Shown here: positions 1 through 7,655 of the stretch, one piece after another
Numbering within the stretch: the stretch's first letter is position 1
How the letters are laid out: the number at the start of each line of letters is the position of its first letter
NCBI GenBank assembly: GCA_021798395.1
Contig: JAJZHS010000058.1
Span: forward strand, 1 to 10,461
Origin: Pseudomonadota bacterium
GTDB taxonomy: Bacteria > Pseudomonadota > Gammaproteobacteria > Burkholderiales > Burkholderiaceae_C
Direction: 5' to 3'
DNA: 10,461 nt
Translations under genes and position numbers: made by a program
Notes under the pieces: model-generated
Seen by the model: only the letters and a program-made list of their open reading frames with translations
Databases searched by the model: none
What the model was told of the DNA's origin: nothing

Positions 1-61
1 CGAGCCAGCCCAGGCCGAAGGCCAGCGGCAGCGCCAGCAGCCACCACAGCTCAAACTCCAT
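1..61 (-). CDS. lapB: LapB, lipopolysaccharide assembly protein B (5' end only)
   Basis: Only the first 20 codons are in the window and the gene runs off the left edge. The ATG at 61 reads MEFELWWLLALPLAFGLGWL. This is an N-terminal hydrophobic anchor with a glutamate just after the start, as in LapB (YciM) proteins, whose later TPR repeats and rubredoxin-like zinc module would lie outside. In E. coli, LapB is an inner-membrane adaptor that directs FtsH to degrade LpxC and so limits LPS synthesis; that role is family knowledge. The start overlaps the end of lapA by 11 nt in another frame, so translation is probably coupled. No clear Shine-Dalgarno precedes it. The call rests on the short N-terminus plus position after lapA. 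Confidence 0.8.
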   Translation of the reverse strand, partial: MEFELWWLLALPLAFGLGWL

Positions 62-368
62 CGGGGCTGCCGTCGATGACCCTGGGTGGCTGGGGCGGTT
101 CCGCCGGCTCGGGGGCGGGCGGCGGTGCGGCGCCGGTCTTGGGCGCGGCGGCGCCGGCCGCGCGGCGCGCGCGCAGCCAGACCGGAATCATGGCCAAGGC
201 ACCCAGCGCAACGCCCAAGGTGAACGCTGCCAGCAGCAAAACGAACAGCGGCGCGCGCCAATGAGTGCCGAACAGGAGATGCAGTTCGATCGGCTCCAGG
301 TTGTTCAGCGCCAGGCCGAACAGCAGCAGGAACAGGATCAGGCGGACGAACCAGGCCAGCGCGCGCAT
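51..368 (-). CDS. lapA: LapA, DUF1049 inner-membrane protein
   Basis: This 105-residue protein has the LapA (YciS, DUF1049) build. A first membrane segment spans about residues 5-21 (a leucine/phenylalanine run). A short polar loop follows, with the family-like NNLEPIELHLLFG pattern at 22-34. A second segment spans about 39-64, then a basic LRARR stretch at the membrane edge. The tail from about residue 70 is alanine/proline-rich and probably disordered and cytoplasmic. E. coli LapA works with LapB in LPS assembly control. The ATG at 368 is supported by GAGGA 6 nt upstream, which overlaps the ihfB stop codon; the gap to ihfB is 9 bp. lapA is therefore likely translated from the ihfB message. 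The tail looks low-complexity and carries no motif I recognise. Confidence 0.9.
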   Translation of the reverse strand: MRALAWFVRLILFLLLFGLALNNLEPIELHLLFGTHWRAPLFVLLLAAFTLGVALGALAMIPVWLRARRAAGAAAPKTGAAPPPAPEPAEPPQPPRVIDGSPDGV

Positions 369-374
369 CGCCGG

Positions 375-379
375 TCCTC
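375..379 (-). promoter_or_regulatory. Shine-Dalgarno of lapA
   Basis: The minus strand reads TGAGGACCGGCG directly before the lapA ATG. GAGGA sits 6 nt from the start and shares bases with the ihfB TGA stop. This is one of the best ribosome binding sites in the window and fixes the lapA start. It also implies that ribosomes finishing ihfB can pass on to lapA. Confidence 0.7.
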
Positions 380-671
380 AGGCGCCGTCGCCGCGGCGGT
401 CGACGAGTTCGCGCAGCGACTTGCCGGGCTTGAAATGCGGCATGCGCTTTTCGGGCACCACGACTTGCTCGCCTGAGCGCGGGTTGCGTCCGATTCGCGC
501 CGGTCGGTGGCTGACCGAGAAACTGCCGAATCCGCGAATCTCGACCCGGTGGCTGTTCTCGAGCGCCTCGGACAACGCGTCGAGGATGGTCTTGACCGCC
601 AGTTCGGCGTCACGATGCGCGAGCTGGGGAAAGCGTTCGGCGAGGTGGTCGACCAGATCGGAACGGGTCAT
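378..671 (-). CDS. ihfB: Integration host factor subunit beta (IHF-beta)
   Basis: This is a 97-residue DNABII protein, close to the usual 94 or so. It forms the IHF heterodimer with IhfA (not in this window), which binds the DNA minor groove and bends it sharply in nucleoid structure, recombination and transcription. The dimerisation helices occupy about residues 2-40. VEIRGFGSFSV follows at 43-53, then the beta-arm with RNPRSG at 62-67; Pro64 is the proline that intercalates into DNA in this family. The family signature continues to PHFKPGKSLRE at 78-88. The ATG at 671 gives the standard MTRSDLV N-terminus, with a weak AGGA 10 nt upstream. It lies 73 bp after rpsA, beyond a strong hairpin, so its expression may be set apart from rpsA. 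The order rpsA–ihfB is conserved in proteobacteria. Confidence 0.96.
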   Translation of the reverse strand: MTRSDLVDHLAERFPQLAHRDAELAVKTILDALSEALENSHRVEIRGFGSFSVSHRPARIGRNPRSGEQVVVPEKRMPHFKPGKSLRELVDRRGDGA

Positions 672-698
672 CGCAGCGGCGTCCTGGGGGGATTCGGG

Positions 699-739
699 GC
701 CCGCCCCGCGCGCCGATGCAGCCGGCGCGCGGGGCGGGC
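699..739 (-). promoter_or_regulatory. Perfect 17-bp GC hairpin between rpsA and ihfB
   Basis: Positions 699-715 are an exact reverse complement of 723-739, leaving a 7-nt loop at 716-722. On the minus strand it starts 5 nt after the rpsA TAA and ends 27 nt before the ihfB ATG. No T-run follows it in the direction of transcription (the next bases are CCCGAATCCCCCC), so it is not a canonical intrinsic terminator. Possible roles are a 3' stabiliser of the rpsA message, a processing site, or a partial attenuator that lowers ihfB relative to rpsA. The structure is read directly; the role is inference. Confidence 0.7.
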
Positions 740-744
740 GAGGT

Positions 745-2457
<1,713 letters not shown>

Positions 2458-2537
2458 GGAAGGATTTCCGGTCCGCGAAGCATTCGCGGGGTTGGTTGCG
2501 AAACCCGCGCGGTCGGCGCGGGGCGATCTGAAAAACG
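2458..2537 (-). promoter_or_regulatory. rpsA leader with alternative hairpins, possible S1 autoregulatory region
   Basis: This is the 80-bp gap between the cmk stop and the rpsA ATG. In transcript order it has a U5 run (2535-2531), then hairpin C with a 7-bp stem (2522-2516 with 2510-2504). Hairpin B has an 8-bp stem with one bulged base (2509-2502 with 2493-2485). Hairpin A has a 7-bp stem and 3-nt loop (2489-2483 with 2479-2473), ending 15 nt before the ATG. B shares bases with both A and C, so the RNA can form either A plus C, or B. Only a weak GGAAA (2469-2465) stands in for a Shine-Dalgarno. In E. coli the rpsA start region also lacks a good Shine-Dalgarno, folds into hairpins and is repressed by S1. 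A comparable control here is inference. Confidence 0.5.
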
Positions 2538-4517
2538 TCACCGGGCGGCGCACTGCCGCCACCACTGCAACACCCGCAGCACGGTCTGTTCGACGTCGAG
2601 CTCCGAGTTGTCCAGGTGCAACGCATCCGGGGCCGGGCGCAACGCTGCGACGCTGCGTTGGGTATCGCGCGCGTCACGCTGCTCCAGATCGTTCAGGACG
2701 GCGTCAAGTGTAGTTGAAATTCCTTGGGAAATCAACTGCTTATACCGGCGCTCGGCGCGCGCCCGGACCCCCGCGGCAAGAAACACCTTCAAGCCCGCGT
2801 CGGGGAACACCACGGTGCCCATGTCGCGGCCGTCGGCAACCAGCCCCGGCGCGCGCCGCTGCTGGCGCTGCAGCGCCAGCAGCGCCGTGCGCACCGCCGG
2901 CAGCGCGGCCAGGCGCGACGCCGCCTGACCGACGTCTTCGGCGCGGATGGCGGCGCCGACGTCCTCGCCGGACAGCAGCAGGCGCGCGCCGTCGCAGCGC
3001 AGCGGCAGGGTCGCGGCCAGCGCGGCCAGCGCGCCGGCGTCGTCGAGCGCGATGCCGCGGCGCAGCGCCAGCAGCGCGCAGGCGCGGTACAGGGCGCCGG
3101 AGTCGAGGGCATGGAAGCCCAGCGCGGCCGCCACGCGCGCGGCCAGCGTGCCCTTGCCCGACGCGGTCGGGCCGTCGATGGCGATCACCGGAACCGGCCT
3201 GGCGATGCGCGCGAAGGCGTCGAAATAGCCGGGGAAGGTCTTTGCCACGCAGCCCGGGTCTTCGATGCGGATGTCGACCGGGCCGAAGCTGGCGAGCGAA
3301 AAGCACATCGCCATGCGGTGGTCGTCGTAGGTCGCGACCGACGCGCTGCGCCAGTCGGCCGCGGCCAGCGGATGCACCCGCAGCCAGTCGTCGCCGGCGT
3401 CGACCGTGGCGCCGAGCTTGGCCAGTTCGGTGGCCATGGCGGCGATGCGGTCGGTCTCCTTCACCCGCCAGCTGCCGATTCCCAGCAAGCGGGTCGGCGC
3501 GGCGGCGAACAGCGCGGTGATCGCCAGCGTCATCGCCGCGTCCGGGATCGCCACGCAATCGATGTCGCCGCCGGCCAGCGCGGCGACCCCGGCGCGCAGT
3601 CCGCGGGCCTCGATCCAGCCGTCGCCCCAGTCGATGTCGGCGCCGAGTTGCTCGAGCACGCGGGCGAAGGCGACGTCGCCCTGAATGCTGTGCGCGTCGA
3701 CCCCTTCGACGCGCACAGCGGCGCCGTTGCCGGCGCCGAGCACGCCGGCGGCCAGGAAGTACGACGCCGACGACGCGTCGCCCTCGACCGCGATGCGCCC
3801 CGGAGTACGGTAGCGGCTGCCCGCGGGGATGACGAAACGCTGCCAGTGCGCGTTGCGCACGTGGACGCCGAAGCGCTCCAGCAGCCGCAGGGTGAGCGCC
3901 ACGTAGGGGCGCGAAATCAGCTCGCCGACGACGTCGATGGCAACGTCGCGGTCGCTTCCCAGCAGCGGCAGCGCCAGCAGCAAGGCGCTGAGGAACTGGC
4001 TGGAGACGTCGCCGCGCACGCGCAACGGCGCGTCCAGGCGCGGCGCGCCGCGGCCGATGGCCAGCGGTGGGTAACCCGCGTTGCCGAGGTAGTCGATGGC
4101 GCAGCCGATTCCGCGCAGCGCGTCGACCAGGTCGCCGATCGGTCGCTCGTGCATGCGCGGCACGCCGCGCACCTGCCAGTCGCCGCCGGCCAGCGCCAGC
4201 GCCGCGGTCAACGGGCGCAGCGCGGTGCCGGCGTTGCCCAGGAACAGGTCGGCGCGACGCACCGGCAAGGCTCCGCCGCAGCCGTGCACGGTGCAGCTGC
4301 CGTCGTCGCCGCGTTGCAGCGCCACACCCAGCGTGCGCAGCGCGTCGAGCATCACGCGGGTGTCGTCGGAATCGAGCAGGCCGTCGATCCGCGTGCTGCC
4401 TTCGGCCAGCGCCGCCAGCAGCAGCAGGCGGTTGGAAATGCTTTTCGATCCGGGCAGGCGGACGCGCCCGGCGGCGCCGATCAGCGGCGGCAGGTCAAGG
4501 TGCTCAGGCGATGTCAT
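2538..4517 (-). CDS. aroA-cmk: Bifunctional EPSP synthase / cytidylate kinase fusion (AroA–Cmk)
   Basis: One 659-residue frame holds two complete enzymes. Residues 1 to about 440 are EPSP synthase, which joins shikimate-3-phosphate and PEP in the shikimate pathway. It shows LPGSKSISNR (21-30), LFLGNAGTALRPL (91-103, the class I glyphosate-sensitive form), SSQF (172-175), IPDAAMT with Asp326, and RVKETDR (351-357) with Glu354. From about 443 it is CMP kinase: P-loop GPTASGKGT (449-457), LDSGALYR (471-478), DGRDMGTVVFPDA (562-574) and RAERRYKQL (587-595). The two meet with almost no linker (ARIARPVPVIAIDGP). No stop or shift is seen at the joint, though a GTG at Val444 could start a free kinase. 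The ATG at 4517 overlaps tyrA by 14 nt and has no clear Shine-Dalgarno. Residues 592-604 use unusual AT-ending codons, where a promoter is embedded. I recall similar fusions annotated in some Burkholderiales. Confidence 0.93.
   Translation of the reverse strand: MTSPEHLDLPPLIGAAGRVRLPGSKSISNRLLLLAALAEGSTRIDGLLDSDDTRVMLDALRTLGVALQRGDDGSCTVHGCGGALPVRRADLFLGNAGTALRPLTAALALAGGDWQVRGVPRMHERPIGDLVDALRGIGCAIDYLGNAGYPPLAIGRGAPRLDAPLRVRGDVSSQFLSALLLALPLLGSDRDVAIDVVGELISRPYVALTLRLLERFGVHVRNAHWQRFVIPAGSRYRTPGRIAVEGDASSASYFLAAGVLGAGNGAAVRVEGVDAHSIQGDVAFARVLEQLGADIDWGDGWIEARGLRAGVAALAGGDIDCVAIPDAAMTLAITALFAAAPTRLLGIGSWRVKETDRIAAMATELAKLGATVDAGDDWLRVHPLAAADWRSASVATYDDHRMAMCFSLASFGPVDIRIEDPGCVAKTFPGYFDAFARIARPVPVIAIDGPTASGKGTLAARVAAALGFHALDSGALYRACALLALRRGIALDDAGALAALAATLPLRCDGARLLLSGEDVGAAIRAEDVGQAASRLAALPAVRTALLALQRQQRRAPGLVADGRDMGTVVFPDAGLKVFLAAGVRARAERRYKQLISQGISTTLDAVLNDLEQRDARDTQRSVAALRPAPDALHLDNSELDVEQTVLRVLQWWRQCAAR
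2707..2735 (-). promoter_or_regulatory. Sigma70-like promoter for rpsA inside the cmk coding region
   Basis: On the minus strand, TTGATT (2735-2730, -35, 4/6 match) and TACACT (2712-2707, -10, 4/6 match) are separated by exactly 17 nt. They lie in an AT-rich island (about 2707-2744) within otherwise very GC-rich coding DNA. Over Tyr592 to Leu604 of the fusion protein, 9 of 13 codons end in A or T (TAT, ATT, CAA, GGA, ATT, TCA, ACT, ACA, CTT), unlike the rest of the gene. The start of transcription would be near 2700, giving an rpsA leader of about 240 nt. rpsA needs far more transcript than aroA, and E. coli rpsA is also driven by promoters upstream of or within cmk. Position and codon bias support it; activity is inferred. 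Confidence 0.6.
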
Positions 4518-5418
4518 CGTCGACGGACGGCGTGGACCAGGCTTGGCGCGACGCGCTGGCGTCGCGGATCAGGTTTTCGAGCAGGCTCCAGTTGCCCTGG
4601 CGCAGTTGCGCCTCGAAGGCGGCCAGCGCCTGCTTGAACAGCTGCAGCTGATGCAGCACTTCGGAGCCGTTGGCGTGGAACACGTCCCGCCACATCACCG
4701 CGTCGCTGGCCGCGATGCGGGTGAAATCGCGGAACCCAGGCCCGGCCAGTTGCAGGTAGCCGCCGCCCTTGGGTTGGCGCGTCAGCGCCTGCACGTAGGC
4801 GAAGGCCAGCAGATGGGGCAGGTGGCTGACCGCGGCGAACGCCGCGTCGTGCTCGGCCGGGGTCATGCGCGCGACGTGCGCGCCCAGTCCTTCCCACAAC
4901 GCGCAGGCGGCGTCGACCAGGGTCGGCGGGTTCTCGTCCAGCGGCGTGACGACGACGCGGCAGCCGTCGAACAGCGCCGCGCGCGCGTGCTGCACGCCGC
5001 TGACTTCGCCGCCGGCGATCGGGTGGCAGGGAACGAACTGGCCGGCGCGTGCGCCCAGCGCCTGCTGCGCGGCCAGCGCCACGTCGGCCTTGGTGCTGCC
5101 CACGTCGAGCAGCAGGCTGCCCGCGGACACGCCCAGTGCGATCTGCTTGAGCAGCGCAGCGGTCGCGGCCACCGGCACCGCGAGCACGACGAGGTCGGCT
5201 CCGGTGACCGCGCGCAAGGCCGAGTCGGCGCCGTGGTCGATGACCCCGGCGGCCAGCGCGGCGTTCAGCGTCGACGGCGACTTGGCGTAGCCGACGACCT
5301 CGCGTGCCAGTCCGCGACGCTTGATCGCCAGCGCGAACGAGCCGCCGAGCAGGCCCACGCCGAGTACCGCGACGCGCTGATAGACGCGGGACGCGCCCGC
5401 CTCGAACGGCCCGTGCAT
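4504..5418 (-). CDS. tyrA: Prephenate/arogenate dehydrogenase (TyrA)
   Basis: This 304-residue enzyme catalyses the NAD(P)-dependent oxidative decarboxylation of prephenate (or arogenate) on the tyrosine branch. The Rossmann fold opens with VAVLGVGLLGGS at 16-27. LLLDVGSTK (102-110) and the active-site region CHPIAGGEVSG (131-141) follow, with SHLPHLLAFAY (198-208) in the helical dimerisation domain and GPGFRDFTRIAASD (226-239). There is no chorismate mutase or ACT domain, so it is the short TyrA type. Cofactor and substrate preference cannot be settled from the sequence by eye. The start is the ATG at 5418, 8 bp after hisC. A GTG at 5424 would add two residues; neither has a good Shine-Dalgarno, which suggests coupling to hisC. 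The stop lies inside the aroA start region (14-nt overlap). Confidence 0.93.
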   Translation of the reverse strand: MHGPFEAGASRVYQRVAVLGVGLLGGSFALAIKRRGLAREVVGYAKSPSTLNAALAAGVIDHGADSALRAVTGADLVVLAVPVAATAALLKQIALGVSAGSLLLDVGSTKADVALAAQQALGARAGQFVPCHPIAGGEVSGVQHARAALFDGCRVVVTPLDENPPTLVDAACALWEGLGAHVARMTPAEHDAAFAAVSHLPHLLAFAYVQALTRQPKGGGYLQLAGPGFRDFTRIAASDAVMWRDVFHANGSEVLHQLQLFKQALAAFEAQLRQGNWSLLENLIRDASASRQAWSTPSVDDDIA

Positions 5419-5426
5419 CGGCACGC

Positions 5427-6551
5427 TCAGGCCCGCGCGGTGCGCAAGGCGTCCAGGCAGCGGGCGTTCTCGCCTTCGCTGCCGACAGAAATGCGCAACC
5501 AGGGCCCCAGACCGTAGTTGGCCACCGGGCGCGCGATGACCCCCTGCTGCAGCAGCGCGGCGGCCACGCGCGCTCCGGCCTGCTCGTCGTCGCCTGCGCG
5601 CACCAGCACGAAATTGCCGTGTGACGGAACGTAGCGCAGCCCCAGCGCGCGCAGGCCCGCCTCGAGCTGGCGCATTCCTGCCTGGTTGAGTTCGACGGTG
5701 CGCTGCAGGAACGCGGTATCGCGCAGCGCGGCCAGCGCCGCGGCCTGCGCCACGCTGCTGGTGTTGAACGCCGAGCGCACGCGGTTGAGCAGGTCGGCCA
5801 GCGGCGGCTGCGCCGCGGCGTAGCCCATGCGCAGCCCGGCCAGGCCGTAGGCTTTCGAGAAGGTGCGCGAGACGATGAGGTTCGGGTGCGCGCGCAGCAG
5901 CGCGATGCTGTCGGTGCGCTCGGCCGGCTCCAGGTACTCGACGTAGGCCTCGTCGAGCAGCACGACGACGTCGCGCGGCACCTGCGCGACGAATTCGGCC
6001 ACCGCCTGCGGCTGCAGCAGGGTGCCTGTCGGGTTGTTCGGGTTGGCGACATAGACCAGCCGGGTGCGGGCATCGATGGCCGCCAGCATCGCCGGCAGGT
6101 CGTGGCCGAAATCGCGCGCCGGCACGACGATGTGGCGCGCGCCGGCCTGCTGCACCGCCAGCGCGTAGACCAGGAAGCCGTATTGGGAATAGACGCAGGC
6201 GTCGCCCTCGGCGAGCAGCGCGCGCGCGGCCATTTCCAGAATGTCGCTGGAACCGTGGCCGAGCACCACCCAGGCGGCGTCGACGCCCAGGTGCGCGGCC
6301 AGCGCGTGGCGCAGATCCCAGGCGTCGTTGTCGGGGTAGCGCGGCGCGTCGGCCAGGGCGTCGAGCACCGCTTGACGGGCCAGCGGCGACATGCCGAGCG
6401 GGTTTTCGTTCGAAGCCAGCTTGACGATCGACGCCGGGTCGACGCCGATTTCGCGCGCGACCTCGGAAATCGGCCGGCCGCCGACGTACGGCGCGATGGT
6501 GCGCACGTAGTCGGTGCCCCAATGCTGCGGTGTTTCGGATTGCGTGCTCAT
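5427..6551 (-). CDS. hisC: Histidinol-phosphate/aromatic aminotransferase (HisC family)
   Basis: This is a 374-residue fold-type I PLP enzyme of the HisC family. It shows KLASNENPLGMSP (44-56), LGHGSSDIL (97-105), ANPNNPTGT (169-177) with Asn173, LLDEAYVEY (198-206) with Asp200, and SRTFSKAYGLAGLRMGY (228-244), where Lys233 is the PLP-binding lysine. A carboxylate-binding arginine is in WLRISVG (Arg353). Family members convert histidinol phosphate and often transaminate phenylpyruvate, hydroxyphenylpyruvate or prephenate. Sitting between pheA and tyrA, this copy may mainly serve Phe/Tyr synthesis (the 'hisHb' gene of Jensen and colleagues), with histidine synthesis as a second role; that split is inference. 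The ATG at 6551 gives a normal N-terminus, but the 27 bp before it are purine-poor without a Shine-Dalgarno. Confidence 0.93.
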   Translation of the reverse strand: MSTQSETPQHWGTDYVRTIAPYVGGRPISEVAREIGVDPASIVKLASNENPLGMSPLARQAVLDALADAPRYPDNDAWDLRHALAAHLGVDAAWVVLGHGSSDILEMAARALLAEGDACVYSQYGFLVYALAVQQAGARHIVVPARDFGHDLPAMLAAIDARTRLVYVANPNNPTGTLLQPQAVAEFVAQVPRDVVVLLDEAYVEYLEPAERTDSIALLRAHPNLIVSRTFSKAYGLAGLRMGYAAAQPPLADLLNRVRSAFNTSSVAQAAALAALRDTAFLQRTVELNQAGMRQLEAGLRALGLRYVPSHGNFVLVRAGDDEQAGARVAAALLQQGVIARPVANYGLGPWLRISVGSEGENARCLDALRTARA

Positions 6552-6578
6552 GGTGTGGCGTGGGGTGCAAGCGGCGCG

Positions 6579-7655
6579 TCAGTCGCGCCAGACCGGGTAC
6601 GACCCGAGGTTCTTGAAAAAGGCGCAAGCGCCGCGCAGCGCGTCGAGCGCGGCGCGCACCGGAGCGTCGTCGGCGTGGCCTTCGATGTCGACGTAGAAGT
6701 AGTATTCCCAATCGCCGGAGCGCGCCGGGCGCGACTCGAAGCGCGTCATGCTGACGCCGTGGGTGGCCAGCGGGCGCAGCATTTCGAACACCGCGCCGGC
6801 GCGGTTCGGCACGGCCAGAATCAGGCTGGTGCGGTCGCAGCCGGTGGCTTGCGGTTGCTGCGTGCCCAGCACGATGAAACGGGTGCGGTTCTGCGCCTGG
6901 TCCTGGATGTGCCTGGCCACCACCTGCAGCGCGTACAGCGCCGCGGCGTGCTCGCCTGCGATCGCCGCCAGCCGCGGATCGTGCGCCGCCAGGCGGGCGC
7001 CTTCGGCGTTGCTCGCCACCGCGCGCCGCTCGACTGCGGGCAGGTGCGCGTCGAGCCACTGGCGGCATTGCGACAGCGCCTGCGGGTGCGCCAGCACGGC
7101 GTCGACGCCGGCCAGACCCGCTTCGGCGCGCAACAGGTTGTGGTGCACCGGCACGCTGATTTCGCCGCACAGGCGCACCGGCTGCGCGAGCAGCAGGTCG
7201 AGGGTGCGGGCGATCGCGCCTTCGGTCGAGTTCTCGATCGCGGCCAGCGCGAAATCGGTCGCGCCGGCGAGCTGGCTGTGGAACACCTCGTCGAAGTCGG
7301 CGCAGGCGACGAACTCGCAGCTCGAGCCGAAGAAGCGGCGCGCGGCCAGTTCGCTGTACGTGCCCTCGGGGCCGAGGTAGGCCACGCGCTGGCGCGCCTC
7401 CAGCGCGCGGCACGCCGACATCACTTCACGCCAGACCGCGGCCACGCCGTCGTCGCGCAGCGGCCCCGGGTTGGCGCGCCGCACCTTGTCGATGACCTCG
7501 CGTTCGCGTTCCGGGCGGAACACCGGCAGCTGCAGCCGGTGCTTGTGCTCGCCGATGCGCTGCGCGAGTTGCGCGCGCCGGTTCAGCAGCGCGAGCAGCT
7601 CGCGGTCGACGTCGTCGATCTGGTCGCGCAGCGCCTGGATGTCGTCGCCGGTCAC
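6579..7655 (-). CDS. pheA: Bifunctional chorismate mutase / prephenate dehydratase (P-protein)
   Basis: This is a 358-residue P-protein turning chorismate into prephenate and then phenylpyruvate. An AroQ-type chorismate mutase covers residues 1 to about 88 (LRDQIDDVDRELLALLNRRAQLAQRIGEHK). The prephenate dehydratase follows from 91, with YLGPEGTYSELAA (93-105), ENSTEGAI (141-148) and NRTRFIVLG (256-264), where the Thr-Arg-Phe triad lies. A regulatory ACT domain fills about 275-352, with RAGAVFEML (285-293) and ESRP (307-310), the site linked to phenylalanine feedback. The enzyme is therefore probably Phe-inhibited. The start is the GTG at 7655. It forms a GTGA overlap with the serC stop and has GGAG 8 nt upstream. 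No leader-peptide attenuator is visible. Confidence 0.95.
   Translation of the reverse strand: MTGDDIQALRDQIDDVDRELLALLNRRAQLAQRIGEHKHRLQLPVFRPEREREVIDKVRRANPGPLRDDGVAAVWREVMSACRALEARQRVAYLGPEGTYSELAARRFFGSSCEFVACADFDEVFHSQLAGATDFALAAIENSTEGAIARTLDLLLAQPVRLCGEISVPVHHNLLRAEAGLAGVDAVLAHPQALSQCRQWLDAHLPAVERRAVASNAEGARLAAHDPRLAAIAGEHAAALYALQVVARHIQDQAQNRTRFIVLGTQQPQATGCDRTSLILAVPNRAGAVFEMLRPLATHGVSMTRFESRPARSGDWEYYFYVDIEGHADDAPVRAALDALRGACAFFKNLGSYPVWRD

Noticed and set aside
2531..2560. A possible intrinsic terminator after cmk: 6-bp hairpin (2544-2549/2555-2560) and a T5 run (2535-2531)
   Set aside because: Eight bases separate the stem from the T-run, the stem is short and overlaps the stop codon, and rpsA follows. 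It may weaken transcription slightly, but it is not a convincing terminator.
2458..2565. An upstream in-frame ATG for rpsA at 2565 that would give a 606-residue S1
   Set aside because: It lies inside the end of cmk, and the added residues (MVAAVRRPVTFFRS...) do not look like S1. The ATG at 2457 gives the normal length and N-terminus.
2724..4637. A plus-strand open frame of 637 codons antisense to aroA-cmk
   Set aside because: Its composition is Arg/Gly/Ala/Gln-rich with no domain, and it lies exactly opposite a well-supported enzyme gene.
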